A DNA stretch of 64,000 bases from Gnetum montanum. Taxonomy: Eukaryota > Streptophyta > Gnetopsida > Gnetales > Gnetaceae. Each line of letters starts with the position of its first letter. Position 1 is the stretch's first letter. Made by a program: the position numbers and the translations under genes. The notes under the pieces were generated by a model. It was not told the origin of the DNA and searched no databases. It worked only from the letters and a program-made list of their open reading frames with translations. The stretch is from assembly GCA_015680685.1 (NCBI GenBank), contig MNCI01015696.1, positions 200,337 through 264,336 of the forward strand. The letters are read 5' to 3'. This document shows, piece after piece, positions 47,925 to 58,847 of this stretch.

Positions 47925-49330
47925 TTGTAAAAGAATATCAAAGCCTTCTCATGGTCTTACAATGACATGGTAGGATTAAATCCACAAAGAATTTAACATA
48001 ACATTGTATTAGATCTTAAGATCAAGCCATTCAAACAAAAGGTTTGTAAGGTTCATCCTAACCTAGCCTTGGTCATTCATGATGAAATCAAGAAGCTCTA
48101 TCAAGCATAAATATATGCATAGATTTCTATGATCTTAATAAAACAGTAATCAAGGATGTTTTCCTATTACCAAGTATTAATCAACTTGTTGACACAATAG
48201 CCAATCATACACTACACTCTTTCATGGATGTATTTTCAAGATATAACCAAATTAGGATCAACCTATAACTTCAATTATATATGACATTCATGACATATTG
48301 GAGAACCTATTATTATACCATGATGCCTTTCAAGTTAAATAATGTTAGGGCCACATATTAATAAGCTATGACATACATTTTTGATGATCTCATGCTTATC
48401 CTAGTGAATCATTATGTAGATGACATTGTAGTAAAATCAAAATCATCTTGTGACCATGTTCAGGATTTGTATGTTATCCTCCAATGCTATATTAAGTACA
48501 AGCTTATGTTAAATGCAAAGAAATGCATTTTTGGAATTGAAACTAGGATAATGCTTGGCTTTGTAGTCTCAAAAGTAGGGCTATGCAGTCTCAAAAGTAG
48601 AGCTATGCATCAACCAAGATAAGATTAAGGTCATAATAAACATGCTTGCACCTTGTAACCTTAAAGAACTATAGGGTCTATAAGGGAGATTGAAATTTTT
48701 TCATAGGTTCATCTCTAGACTAACTGATAAACTACAACCTATGCAACACTTACTAAAAAGGATGTTAATTTTGACTGGGATGATAATTACTAGACTGTCT
48801 TTGATGACATCAAATAAGAATTAACTCAATTACTGAGAATGTACCTATCACAAAAAGATAAATCACTTTGCATCTACTTAGCAACCTTGGATATGTTTGT
48901 CACTCTCTTACTTTGTCAAAAATGAGATGATGAAGCCAAGAATCCCATCTATTATCTAACTCATGCCCTTTTAGCCTATGAGACTTGATATATCATGGTT
49001 GAAAAGAATAATCTAACTTTAGGCTACTTTCTTAAGAAGTGGTGATATTACCTTTTTGAGAATAGCTAAATATTATTTTCAAAGATAATGTATTAAGATC
49101 CATCACCTCTAATATATATGGAAATAGCAAAATAGCTCAAAGAAAAGCCATAGTAGCTAAATTCAATTTACATTTCATTTTACAAGTTGTGACTAAAGTG
49201 TAGACCATCGCTAGTTAAATAGCTTCACTGCAAATTGAAGACAATGTCACCATTGAACTTGGGTTTGTAGATAATCATATCAACATCATCGAGAATGTAC
49301 CCAAAGGATATAAATCCATGTTCAATTTTA
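47925..49330 (+). pseudogene. Gypsy-C reverse transcriptase, broken
   Basis: The start reads Ala-Phe-Ser-Trp-Ser-Tyr-Asn-Asp-Met-Val-Gly-Leu-Asn-Pro, the plant Gypsy pre-RT motif, then Pro-Phe-Lys-Gln-Lys. Near 48150-48250 is Asp-Val-Phe-Leu-Leu-Pro with Phe-Met-Asp-Val-Phe-Ser-Arg-Tyr. The catalytic Tyr-Val-Asp-Asp is intact at 48413-48424, followed by Ile-Val-Val-Lys-Ser-Lys, inside an 84-codon open stretch (48368-48622). The connection domain is eroded beyond 48700. Confidence 0.85.
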
Positions 49331-49740
49331 ATGGGGCCTCCAACACACATGGGACTAGCACTATGGAAATTCTCGTTTTTACTTTAGGTAACATCTTACC
49401 TTTATTCTTTTGTTTTTATTTTCCATGTACTAATAATATGGTTGAATATGAGGGCCTCATGGTAGCTTGTCATTGATAGTTTATATGGTTGATTGTTAAA
49501 GGTGATTCTCAACTTATTATTAACCAAGTAACTAATGTCTATGCTTGTAAAGCTAAACATTTATTACCATACCATAACTTGACTAGAAAACTAAATGGAA
49601 CCTTTGAACACATTAGCATCCAACATATCTCTTGTAATGTAAACATGTTAGTAGATTCCATAGCCACATTAGCATTAATTGTAACACTCGAAGTACTACA
49701 TAGGTTACCATCCATGATAGTAATCTATGCTTAACTCATT
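49330..49740 (+). pseudogene. Gypsy-C RNase H domain
   Basis: Asn-Asn-Met-Val-Glu-Tyr-Glu-Gly-Leu (49432-49460) carries the catalytic Glu. Lys-Gly-Asp-Ser-Gln-Leu-Ile-Ile-Asn-Gln-Val (49495-49530) carries a catalytic Asp. His-Ile-Ser-x-x-Ile/Asn-x-x-x-Asp-Ser near 49610-49670 is the last conserved block. Two stops separate the first two motifs. Confidence 0.82.
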
Positions 49741-49779
49741 ACATAAGAAAGATAAGAGACATTTATTACTAGCATAGGA

Positions 49780-51040
49780 AATGATGTCCAAACTGAGTGG
49801 TTTAATGATATTAAGTACTATCTATAGCATGGTGATCAAGCTCAACATATAAATTGAACAAAAAAATATGTTGTACATCAGAAAAGTAAGCCATATTCTA
49901 TCGTGGCCAAGGACATACTACATTGAAAATCATATGATGGTGTATTGTTGGTTCATCTCAGCAAAGCTAAAGCACAAATAGTATTACAAAAATTACACAA
50001 GGATATATATGGAGAACATATTGGATCCAAATTCATGACAACTAATATTAGACATCTAGATTATTATTCATCCTATAAGAAGCATGACTACATGCAAAAA
50101 GTAAAGACTTATGATAGTTTTCAATGACATAATAACCTTATGCATGTTCCACCAATGGAGTTACATACAACATAGATAACTTGACCTTTCCAATGATGGG
50201 TTCTTGATATTATCGAGCCCATAACACCAAAGTTATCCGTAGGTCATAGTTTTATTATTATTGCAACAAAATACTTTACAAAATGTGTATAATCCATCTT
50301 GTTAAGATAGAAAATGTTGCAACAAGTTTTCTAGTTTATTTTTGGTAACATTGTTTCACAATTTGGCCCACAACTAACTATCATTACAAATAACGGATAT
50401 TAGTTTAATAGTAGTGAAACAAATACTTTCATTTTCATCTGACATTCTGACATTCATTTTCTACATCATGTTATCTACAAGCCAATGGTCAAGATTAAAC
50501 CAGCAACAAAACTATAATAAATATTCTTAAGAAAATGATAGCCAATAACAAATGTAAGTGGCATGAAGAATTGTTATATGCATTAAGGGCTTATAAAAAA
50601 AAATTTTTGTACTCTAACTAGAGTTACACCTTATAGCCTTGTATATGTTTTTGAAGTCATCTTACCTTTAGAATTACAAATTTCATTCTTGAGGATATTC
50701 CTATCTGACCACATCAATGAAGATCAAAATAACATACTATGCATCATTATCCTCAACTTAATGGAAGAACATCATCTACAAGCACTTGCTAATATCGAGT
50801 GGTACTAGGAAAAGTAAAGGAAACAACATCACTTCAATTTGAATCAGTATAAAATTAAATAAGATGAATTAGTTATAAAGGCTATTCATTAATCTACTAA
50901 CAAGTTTACATCAAATTGGAAAGGATCATTTTTTGTCACTAAGGTCTTCAACAATGATCCATTCAAGATTACTAATATGGATGGAACTAAGCCATCTAAC
51001 TTGATTAACCACTCCTATCTAAATCCATATTATATCTAAC
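49780..51040 (+). pseudogene. Gypsy-C integrase, broken, catalytic Asp lost
   Basis: The core begins near 50195 with Asp-Ile-Ile-Gly-Pro-Ile-Thr-Pro and Phe-Ile-Ile-Ile-Ala-Thr-Lys-Tyr-Phe-Thr-Lys. Near 50355-50405 Phe-Gly-Pro-Gln-Leu-Thr-Ile-Ile-Thr-Asn-Asn-Gly-Tyr-Gln-Phe matches the second block, but the catalytic Asp of Thr-Asp-Asn-Gly is Asn, a G-to-A change. Ala-Leu-Arg-Ala-Tyr is split near 50580. The C-terminal end (50940-51040) has Gly-Ser-Phe-Phe-Val-Thr-Lys-Val and a Leu-Asn-Pro-Tyr-Tyr end. Confidence 0.82.
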
Positions 51041-51974
51041 ACTAACCTCATTTCTTTTGTTTTTATTTCAACTTTTTTTGATAGGTTAAACTAGAAATTG
51101 TTGGAATAAGTGAATTTTTCATTCAATTATAAGCATGTGAATGCATTTCTTTTCTCTTTATTGAAATGACTATAAAATACTATAATTAGTGTTGACCTCA
51201 CTAATCATGCATGCTCATGGGGCTTTGAGGATTCCTCCCTACATTTCCATCTATATCAAGATCCTTAAACATGTATTTTAGACATAAACATCACTATTTT
51301 TCTATTTCTCTCCCTATTCTTATATGTATATGCTTTAAAAGTGTCTAGTTCATTTTCTCCTTATTGTATTAACACGTTTCAATAGAAGGTATTGCAAAAA
51401 TGCTATTTGTCAAAGCACCAAGTTATCTCATAACCTCAAAATATCTTACTTCATTAGATCATTTAACTATATTGACTAGGGTTCACTTCATATTATTTGT
51501 TTCTTGCCTTCTTCCATGATAACATTTGTAGCTATGTTATCAACCATTACATTTCCCATTACATAGCATACTAACTACTCCTATTTTATTCCAACCATGC
51601 AAATTATTGACCCTATGCCACAAAGTAGTCGTAATTACATGTATCTAAGTACTCAACATAGATATAGTAGCAGTTAAATGTTCTAAAAGCCCAATGTCTA
51701 TAGAACATCTCTTGGACTCGATGAAGCATGTTGACACCCATGGCAAAGGATCCTTACCTCCAAAAGAAAAGGAAAGAAGAGGATCACCATGAAGTTAAGA
51801 AAATGTTGGACTATGAATGTCACAAAATGATTGCTAACTCTAATAAAATTAACCATTGTTTCCATAATAATTTTCAATAGTCAAGCTACAGAAAATCTTT
51901 ATGACCTTTAAAAAAAATAAAAAGAAAGGAAAAGAGAGGAGTTCATTGATACATAATCTACAACACCCTGTTAT
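51041..51974 (+). other. Gypsy-C 3' non-coding region
   Basis: AT-rich sequence after the integrase end, with no coding motif. It ends with GTTAT (51970-51974), the left target copy for the Copia element. Confidence 0.5.
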
Positions 51975-53220
51975 TGTGGACCTTTTGGTATGTCAAAATG
52001 TTAAGTAAAATGGAGTCAAAGGTTGTTTTCATGGTTGTATGGTTATTGTGTTTTTAGGACAATGTATATGGGAATCTAAGATGAGCTAAAGCCTATGTAA
52101 ATGACAAGAAATGAACTAGTCTAGAGCTTAGAGGAGAAGGTCATCCACAAGGTCTCAAACAAACATGCAAGAATTCCAAAGAATGTGGACAAGGACCATT
52201 TATTGTACAAGAAAAGTTATCATTATCAAATCATGTAAAAGATTAAGGTTGTGGACAAGGAGCGATGAATTCAAAGAACAAAGAAAGTTGAAGAAAGACG
52301 TCTTTGGGAAACAATAGATGTCTTGGTAGAATTGGAGTGAACTTAGCCAAAGACATCTTTAAGAAATAACAGATGTCTTTCCTCAAGCAAAGATGTCTTC
52401 ACCAAAGAAAAATGTCTTCATAGAATGCAGGCTATATTTAGAAAGACAACTCCCATTAGACAAATACATCTTTCCCAAACAAAGACGTCTTCCTAGAATA
52501 GAAGAAAAATTCAAAAAGATGTTTAGGCATAAAGAAGATGTCTTTCATGATCATTAGCGACCATGGGATAGCTATTTCATGAGTTCCAAGATGTATTTAG
52601 AAACAATAGAGCTATAAGAATACATCATATGCATTGGGAAATGTATAAGCTTATGTACAATCATTGTCAAATAATTTGTTTATCATTGTAATCTTTGTTG
52701 CACTTCATTGTATCATCATTTTTCATTGTAAAGTGTGTTGTACCTCAACATACAAGGATCAGAAAACTAAGTTGTATTTGTCCCTTGTAATTGTTCTCTC
52801 TTGTTTCCTTGCAGGGTTGATGTGATTCTTTTGGAAAGGCATCTTGCTTGAGCTTGCTGGGATCCTATAGGATTGAGTTCTTGGTGTTGCAATACAACAC
52901 TTCAGAGTGGAGCTCAAGGTTGTAAAGGTTTTGGAAGCCTGAAAACCACATTCCAAGCCTAATGGGACCTTGCAAGGTTGAGTGGTTGGTGTTTTGGCAT
53001 AGCACTATGGAGTAAGGCTTGAAGATTATATAGGATGTGGATCCTTCAACCACATTTAAGAGCAACAAAGTTTAGAGGTGTGTTAGAGATCTATCCTTCA
53101 AGTGTTGACTACCCAAGTTGGGGAACCATGTTAAATTTGATGTGTGTGCTTTTTTTTTTTACAAATTTTAATTCAAGGAACTTATTCATCCCCTTCCCCT
53201 TCTAAGTTCAACAATCCACA
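51975..53220 (+). repeat. Copia 5' LTR
   Basis: 1246 bp, TGTGGA...TCCACA. U3 contains an array of AAAGACGTCTT-like palindromes (52290-52555). The 3' LTR aligns throughout. Confidence 0.9.
52290..52555 (+). promoter_or_regulatory. palindromic motif array in Copia U3
   Basis: About eight copies of a motif derived from AAAGACGTCTTT. Two keep the ACGT core (52294-52305, 52481-52492); others read AAAGATGTCTT or AAAGACATCTT, the two strands' C-to-T products. ACGT-core palindromes are typical bZIP sites; binding here is inference. Confidence 0.65.
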
Positions 53221-53222
53221 AG

Positions 53223-53234
53223 TGGTATCAAAGC
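53223..53234 (+). promoter_or_regulatory. Copia primer binding site
   Basis: TGGTATCAAAGC lies two bases inside the 5' LTR and matches the initiator methionine tRNA primer site (TGGTATCAGAGC) with one change. Confidence 0.9.
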
Positions 53235-53253
53235 CTAGTACTCTTCTCTGTCA

Positions 53254-53394
53254 GCATCAACTTCAAGAGTGAACAAGGGAGGGGACATCTTACACAAAGC
53301 CATCCATGTTCGATGGATTTGACNGCATCAACTTCAAGAGTGAACAAGGGAGGGGACATCTTACACAAAGCCACCCATGTTCGATGGATTTGAC
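53254..53394 (+). repeat. 70-bp duplication around a single N (assembly join)
   Basis: 53254-53323 and 53325-53394 are near identical (one difference) and are separated by one N. This is the mark of two overlapping contig ends joined without merging. Confidence 0.85.
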
Positions 53395-54274
53395 TTCACC
53401 TACTAGAAGCTATAATGTAAGGCTTCTTCAAATCCATGTAATTTGAAGTATGGAAGGAAATAATTGAAGGCTATGCTCCACCTATCGATAGCTCCATTGG
53501 CATCATCAAGCCTCATAACGAATGGAAACAAGAGGAAAAGGATAAATTCATGTTTGATTCAAAAGAAAAAAATTGTATATATTGTGCATTGAATAAATTT
53601 GTATTTAATAGAGTAGTAGGATGTAGAATGACTAGAGAAATTTGGAAAATTTTAGAAGGTACTTATGAGGGAACATCTATTGTCAAGCAATTAAAATTAT
53701 TATTTTTACAAAGTGAGTATGATAAACTCAAAATGAGAGAAGATGAGAAAATAAAGGATTATTTCTCTAAAGCTAATGACCTTGTTGTAGCTATTAGAGG
53801 AATAGGAAAGGATCTACCTGAAAGTAATGTCATCTTCAAAATGATCAGAACTCTACAACCTGAGTTTAGACCAAAGATGACAGCTATGGAGGAAATTAGA
53901 AATTTCTTAACTTTGAAATTTGAAGAGCTTCAAACTGCTTTCATTGCTTATAAAATGAATCTCATAAGTGAAGGAGTGATCCAAGAAATACCTATTGCTC
54001 TAAAGACTGCCTCCAAGGAGATTGAGTCAAATGAGCATGATGAGGGCAATGAAGGTGAGCTTGCACTTCTCTCAACAAAATTATAATGATTGCTTATAAG
54101 AAGAAACAAGGGAGCATATTAGCAAAATTCAATCTTTTTAGAGGTAGAGATAGAGATAAAAACCTTTTAAATGCTTCTAACTTAAATTTCTCTTCTATAG
54201 AATGTTGGGTTTGTGGAGGAAGAGGCCATATGAACTTTGAATGTCCTAGTGATCCAAACGATAGTAAGGTTTAG
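53370..54274 (+). pseudogene. Copia gag (UBN2-type) with CCHC zinc knuckle
   Basis: The frame 53550-54083 (178 codons) carries the plant Copia gag core: Thr-Arg-Glu-Ile-Trp-Lys-Ile-Leu-Glu-Gly-Thr-Tyr-Glu-Gly, Leu-x-Met-Arg-Glu-Asp-Glu-Lys-Ile and a Phe-Lys-Met-Ile-Arg-Thr-Leu block. Upstream residues back to about 53370 belong to it but hold stops. A one-base shift at about 54083 leads to frame 54086-54274 with Cys-Trp-Val-Cys-Gly-Gly-Arg-Gly-His-Met-Asn-Phe-Glu-Cys, a proper CX2CX4HX4C knuckle. Compared with the Gypsy genes it is well preserved. Confidence 0.87.
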
Positions 54275-54818
54275 CCAAGAAATAGATCCAATGATGAGGA
54301 ACCAAAAAAGACAAAATTTTATACAAATTGGGATGATGGTGAGCAAAGTGAAGAAGAAGCATGTAATTCTATCAAAGATTCACATCTCATATGCATGGCA
54401 CTTACAGATGAAAATTCATCACATATGGTAGAACAAGATGGTAAGTGTGATAAGAGGTATAGTGAATTTAAAGAAGAAATTTTTCTTTTGCATCATTTGA
54501 ATAGGAAGGCAAAGAAATTAGTACTTTCTAATCTAGATGTTATTTCATGGAGAAGTGAAAGAAGAGATCTTAAATATAAAAGCTGAGATTCAACAACTAA
54601 CCTATTTTAATAAGGATTGCAACAAGATTCAAGAAGAGGAGACACCTGAAAATTAGCCAAAGAATTTAAAGAAATCAGCATATGAAGATTCAAGCTCAAG
54701 CTCAAGCATAATAAGGTTTGATAATCTTGATCATGAGGATAATACTTTATTTATGTGTAAAAATTATGGTTGTAAGAAAACTCTTAACTATGATGATCAA
54801 AATAAGATTAATGCTTGG
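54275..54818 (+). pseudogene. Copia gag C-terminal extension
   Basis: Short frames rich in Lys, Glu and Asp (54280-54590 and 54700-54818) continue after the knuckle without recognisable protease motifs. The sequence is cut by the solo LTR. Confidence 0.4.
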
Positions 54819-55613
54819 TGATGAGATGCGGTCTGCGTCGGCTGTGATATCGCATCCCCCGCGATATCGCGTACGTGATATCGCGTCCTGCCCTGCGATA
54901 TCGTGTACGCGATATCGCAGTCAGCCGCCATGTACGCGATATCGCAGTCAGCCACCATGTCTATAAATAAGAGGTGGCTCTCCCTTGTTTGGACATCCCA
55001 GCTTTAGTGTAGCGAAGCTCTGGCAATTTGATCCCTCCAGAGTTAGAATTTTTCCGTGTCTGCCCGCAGTGTGGTGAATGTGATTGTACGGTGTCTTTAT
55101 TCGAGTGTGCCGTACTTGGACACGCACATGACCGGCAATAAAGATCGAGATTACTTCATCATTGCAGCATTCACTTAGTTTATTTATNNNNNNNNNNNNN
55201 NNNNNNNNNNNNNNNNNNNNNNNNNNNNNNNNNNNNNNNNNNNNNNNNNNNNNNNNNNNNNNNNNNNNNNNNNNNNNNNNNNNNNNNNNNNNNNNNNNNN
55301 NNNNNNNNNNNNNNNNNNNNNNNNNNNNNNNNNNNNNNNNNNNNNNNNNNNNNNNNNNNNNNNNNNNNNNNNNNNNNNNNNNNNNNNNNNNNNNNNNNNN
55401 NNNNNNNNNNNNNNNNNNNNNNNNNNNNNNNNNNNNNNNNNNNNNNNNNNNNNNNNNNNNNNNNNNNNNNNNNNNNNNNNNNNNNNNNNNNNNNNNNNNN
55501 NNNNNNNNNNNNNNNNNNNNNNNNNNNNNNNNNNNNNCTGCGGAGTTCGACCGGATCGCGCGTGCGACGCTCGTTTCGTATGGTTGAGTGTAGGGGTACC
55601 TCGCCACTCATCA
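54819..55613 (+). mobile_element. Gypsy-B solo LTR nested in Copia
   Basis: Begins TGATGAG and ends CTCATCA, with perfect 5-bp target copies CTTGG (54814-54818 and 55614-55618). It shares U3, the TATA box and the 3' 80 bp with the Gypsy-B LTRs. It holds a 350-N gap (55188-55537). It retains far more CpG than the other two copies, so it looks younger. No internal sequence is attached; unequal recombination between two LTRs is the usual origin. Confidence 0.92.
54846..54968 (+). promoter_or_regulatory. GATATC palindrome array and TATA box in solo LTR
   Basis: Six GATATC sites (54846, 54863, 54877, 54897, 54911, 54938) lie in mostly GCGATATCGC contexts within 98 bp. The last two sit in a 27-bp tandem duplication. 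TATAAAT at 54962-54968 follows about 20 bp downstream. Confidence 0.85.
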
Positions 55614-55618
55614 CTTGG

Positions 55619-57354
55619 TCTTGTCAAAAAGATTGTAGTAGGAAAATTGTGTAGGAACCAATAAGTGAGAATGAAGTGAAGTCAAGTACTGAAAATAATG
55701 CAAAATGTGATCAAGGGTTTGATCATAAAGAATATAAACAAATAGAGACATCACATAAATGATCTAATGAAAGAGAACCTAAGGATGAGGAGGTACTTCA
55801 TGATAGGGGGCCTCACCGCAAACTCCATTAATCTTCTCTTCTCATTGTCAAGCAAGGTAAGTCAAGGTAAGTTTCTATCTCTTTACTTTATAGTCACTAA
55901 AAATAGTATTTGAGAAGTCCAAAATTATTTGTGTCTTTTCTAGATAAAAAATATGATGGAATAAGTATTTGGAGCATCTCTTACATCCATTCATGATATT
56001 GATATAATTGGTTTTGTGAAGACTTATAATGTAGCACTTGTAATGATTTCTTGTCTTGCATTCAATCTTGCTTAATCTGAAATTCTTTTGATGATATGTT
56101 TCTATGCTCATAGCCTTTGGGATGTTATTTCTATTTATGAGATAAGAAAAACCTTTGAAAATTTCTATCAAAATTACTGGTTGATCTCCATAATTAAGCT
56201 TAATGTTGACCTATAGTTATCAAAATTGCACATTGACCTTAAGAGCCAAGCTAAGTAGCACATGTGTAGGGGGAGCCTATTCCTCATTATCTATCACCAT
56301 CTTGGAGATCTACAATGTAGGGGAAGTCTTTGGAAGCTTCGTACTAAAATAACAAGATATTCCAAAATGAGTAAGAAAAGGTCTCCAAGAGGTATTTATT
56401 TTAGTGGTTGACCAAATCATGAATTTGCGTTCCTAATATTCTTTGGTATAAATAGTGTATGCACATTTCTCTATTAGCATGATTATTAGTTTATTTTTGC
56501 CAAATGGTTGTGTTGTTTGTTGTATTGCTTTGTACAAACACAAATCTATGCATGTTTCTCTTATAGCTTCCCTATCATTTGCTAATTTTTTCCAAGATAG
56601 AGATTTTTTTACAAGATACTGCTTGATCTTATCTAAGATATCTTTGGTCTTTGGCATTAAACTTATGTGTAGCCTCTCTTTTTTGAACTAATAAGAGCAA
56701 ATCTTAATGTATCTTTAGCCTACCTATTTCATAAGCTAAAGTGAGAAGTACTTATATTTTGTAAAGCAAATAGTTGAGGTTATGAGCAAGACCATGACCA
56801 TTTTTGGTAAAGTATCTACTGTTTTGATTAAATCATCTATTGAATAGTTTACCTTGATATGAAGAATTAAGAATTTAGCATGGCTAGTTTCAACTAGTAT
56901 TGCTATACTATCCTAATCATATAAGATATACCCTAATCTTTTGTTGAGGATGGAGAATATTAGAAAATGAAAGAATCATGTAATGCAAACTACTAATGAC
57001 TTATTGATTTAGCAACAAGTTACTTAATCTTCAATTTCTATACTTCACTTCATGCCTTAAGTTTGAATACCACTTGGAAGGCTTGAATCAGTTCTTGATA
57101 AATTAAGGGCACCTCTTCATGGAACTTAGTGTTAAAACATGTGTAATCTTTAAATTGATTTTATTGCTTCATATAAATTTTTGGGATTATGTCATGATGT
57201 TTTGTTATCTAAAAATTATTATTCCTTTATAGACCCCACTTTGTGTCCTTTATTCTTTTTTCTGCTATTCAAAAAGAGGGAGAGTAGTATGATTATATTT
57301 GTATGATTACTAACCCATTTTCTTAAGTTTTGAACACCACCAAAAAGGGGGAGA
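55619..57354 (+). other. Copia internal remainder and polypurine tract
   Basis: No protease, integrase, RT or RNase H motif in any frame over 1.7 kb. The AAAAAGGGGGAGA tract at 57342-57354 primes plus-strand synthesis in LTR elements. Confidence 0.6.
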
Positions 57355-58625
57355 TGTGGACCTTTTGGCATATCAAAATGTTAAGTAAAATGGAGTCAAA
57401 GGTTATTTGCATGGTTGTGTGGTTNGTATCAAAACGTTAAGTAAAATGGAGTCAAAGGTTATTTGCATGGTTGTGTGGTTATTATGTTTGTAGGACAACA
57501 TACATGGGAAACTAATATGAGCTAAAGCCTATGTAAATGATAAGAAATGAATTGGTCTAGAGCTCAAAGAAGAAGGTCGTCCACAAGGTCTCAAATGAAT
57601 ATGCAAGAATTCCAAAGAATGTGAACAAGCACCAGTTACTATACAAGCAAAGTTATCATTATTAAAGCATGCGAAAGATCAAGGTTGTGGACATGGAATG
57701 ATGAATTAAAAGGACAAAGAAAGTTGAAGAAAGACATCTCGGGGAAACAATAGACATCTTGGCAGAATTGGAGTGAACTTAGATAAAGACATCTTTAAGA
57801 AACAATAGACATCTTTCCTTAGGTAAAGACATCTTCACCAAAGAAAGACATCTTCATAGAATGCAAGCCATATTTAGAAAGATGTTTCCCATTGGATAAA
57901 GATGTCTTCCCAGAATAGAATACAAATTTAGAAAGATGTCTTAGACATGAAGAAGATGTCTTCCATGATCATTAGTGACTATTGGCTAGCTGTTGCATGA
58001 GTTCCAAGATGGATTTAGAAACATTGTAGCTATAAGTAAACATTATATTCATTGGGAAATATGCAAGCTTGTGTACAATCATTATTAAATCATTTGTTTA
58101 TCATTGTAATCTCTATTTCTCTTCATGGTATCATAATATTTTCATTGTAAAGTGTGTTGTACCTCAATATACAAGGATCAAAAAATTGAGTTGCGTTTAT
58201 TCCTTGTAATTATTCTCTCTTGTTGCCCCATGGGATTGATGTGCTTCTTGTGGAAAGGCATCCTACTTGAGCTTGTCATGATCCTACAGGATTGAGTTTT
58301 TTTTTTGTTGCAATACAACACTCCAAAGCAGAGCTCAACGTTGTAAAGGTTGTGGAAGCCTATAAACCACATTTCAAGCCTAATGGGACCTTGTGGGGTT
58401 GAGTGGATGGTGTTGCAGTACAACACTCTAGAGAAAGACTTGAAGATTGTACAAGGTGTGGACCCTTCAACCACATTTAAGAGAAACAAAGTTTGGGGGT
58501 GTGCTAGAGATCTACCCTTCGAGTGTGGACTATCCACATTAAATTTGTTGTGTGTGCTTTTGTTTTACAAATTTTAATTTTGGGAACTTATTCTTCCCTC
58601 CACCTTCTAAGTTCAATGATCCATA
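57355..58625 (+). repeat. Copia 3' LTR
   Basis: Aligns with the 5' LTR. A single N at 57425 separates two near-identical 55-bp blocks (57370-57424 and 57426-57480), an assembly join that lengthens this LTR. The palindrome array (57715-57965) has lost all ACGT cores. Confidence 0.88.
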
Positions 58626-58847
58626 ATTATGGAAAAACTTCTATGTGCTAGGGTCATGATATGATGAAAACATTCTTACTTACCTTATCAATTCCATTTC
58701 TTAATCATGCATCTTCCTTTGTCAACATGGTTTAACATCCATGAAAATAGGTCTGAAGTGAAAGTGTGTGTAATGGACTTGCAGTAGTATTTTGCACTCT
58801 TTATTAATATTCTTAAGATCTAAACTCAAAACATCAATAAAGAGGGA

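Larger units (their letters stand above)
51975..58625 (+). mobile_element. Copia element, gag-only, nested in Gypsy-C
   Basis: The LTRs at 51975-53220 and 57355-58625 begin TGTGGA and end TCCACA and TCCATA respectively. Flanks GTTAT (51970-51974) and ATTAT (58626-58630) differ by one transition. The primer site TGGTATCAAAGC (53223-53234) is the initiator-Met type usual for Copia. A polypurine tract AAAAAGGGGGAGA (57342-57354) abuts the 3' LTR. The interior encodes gag with a CCHC knuckle, but no protease, integrase or RT motif. It is interrupted by a Gypsy-B solo LTR. Confidence 0.88.

Noticed and set aside
52759-53068. Minus-strand ORFs of 65-67 codons, echoed at 58178-58537
   Set aside because: Both lie in the paired Copia LTRs, so the similarity is explained by the repeat, not by a gene.
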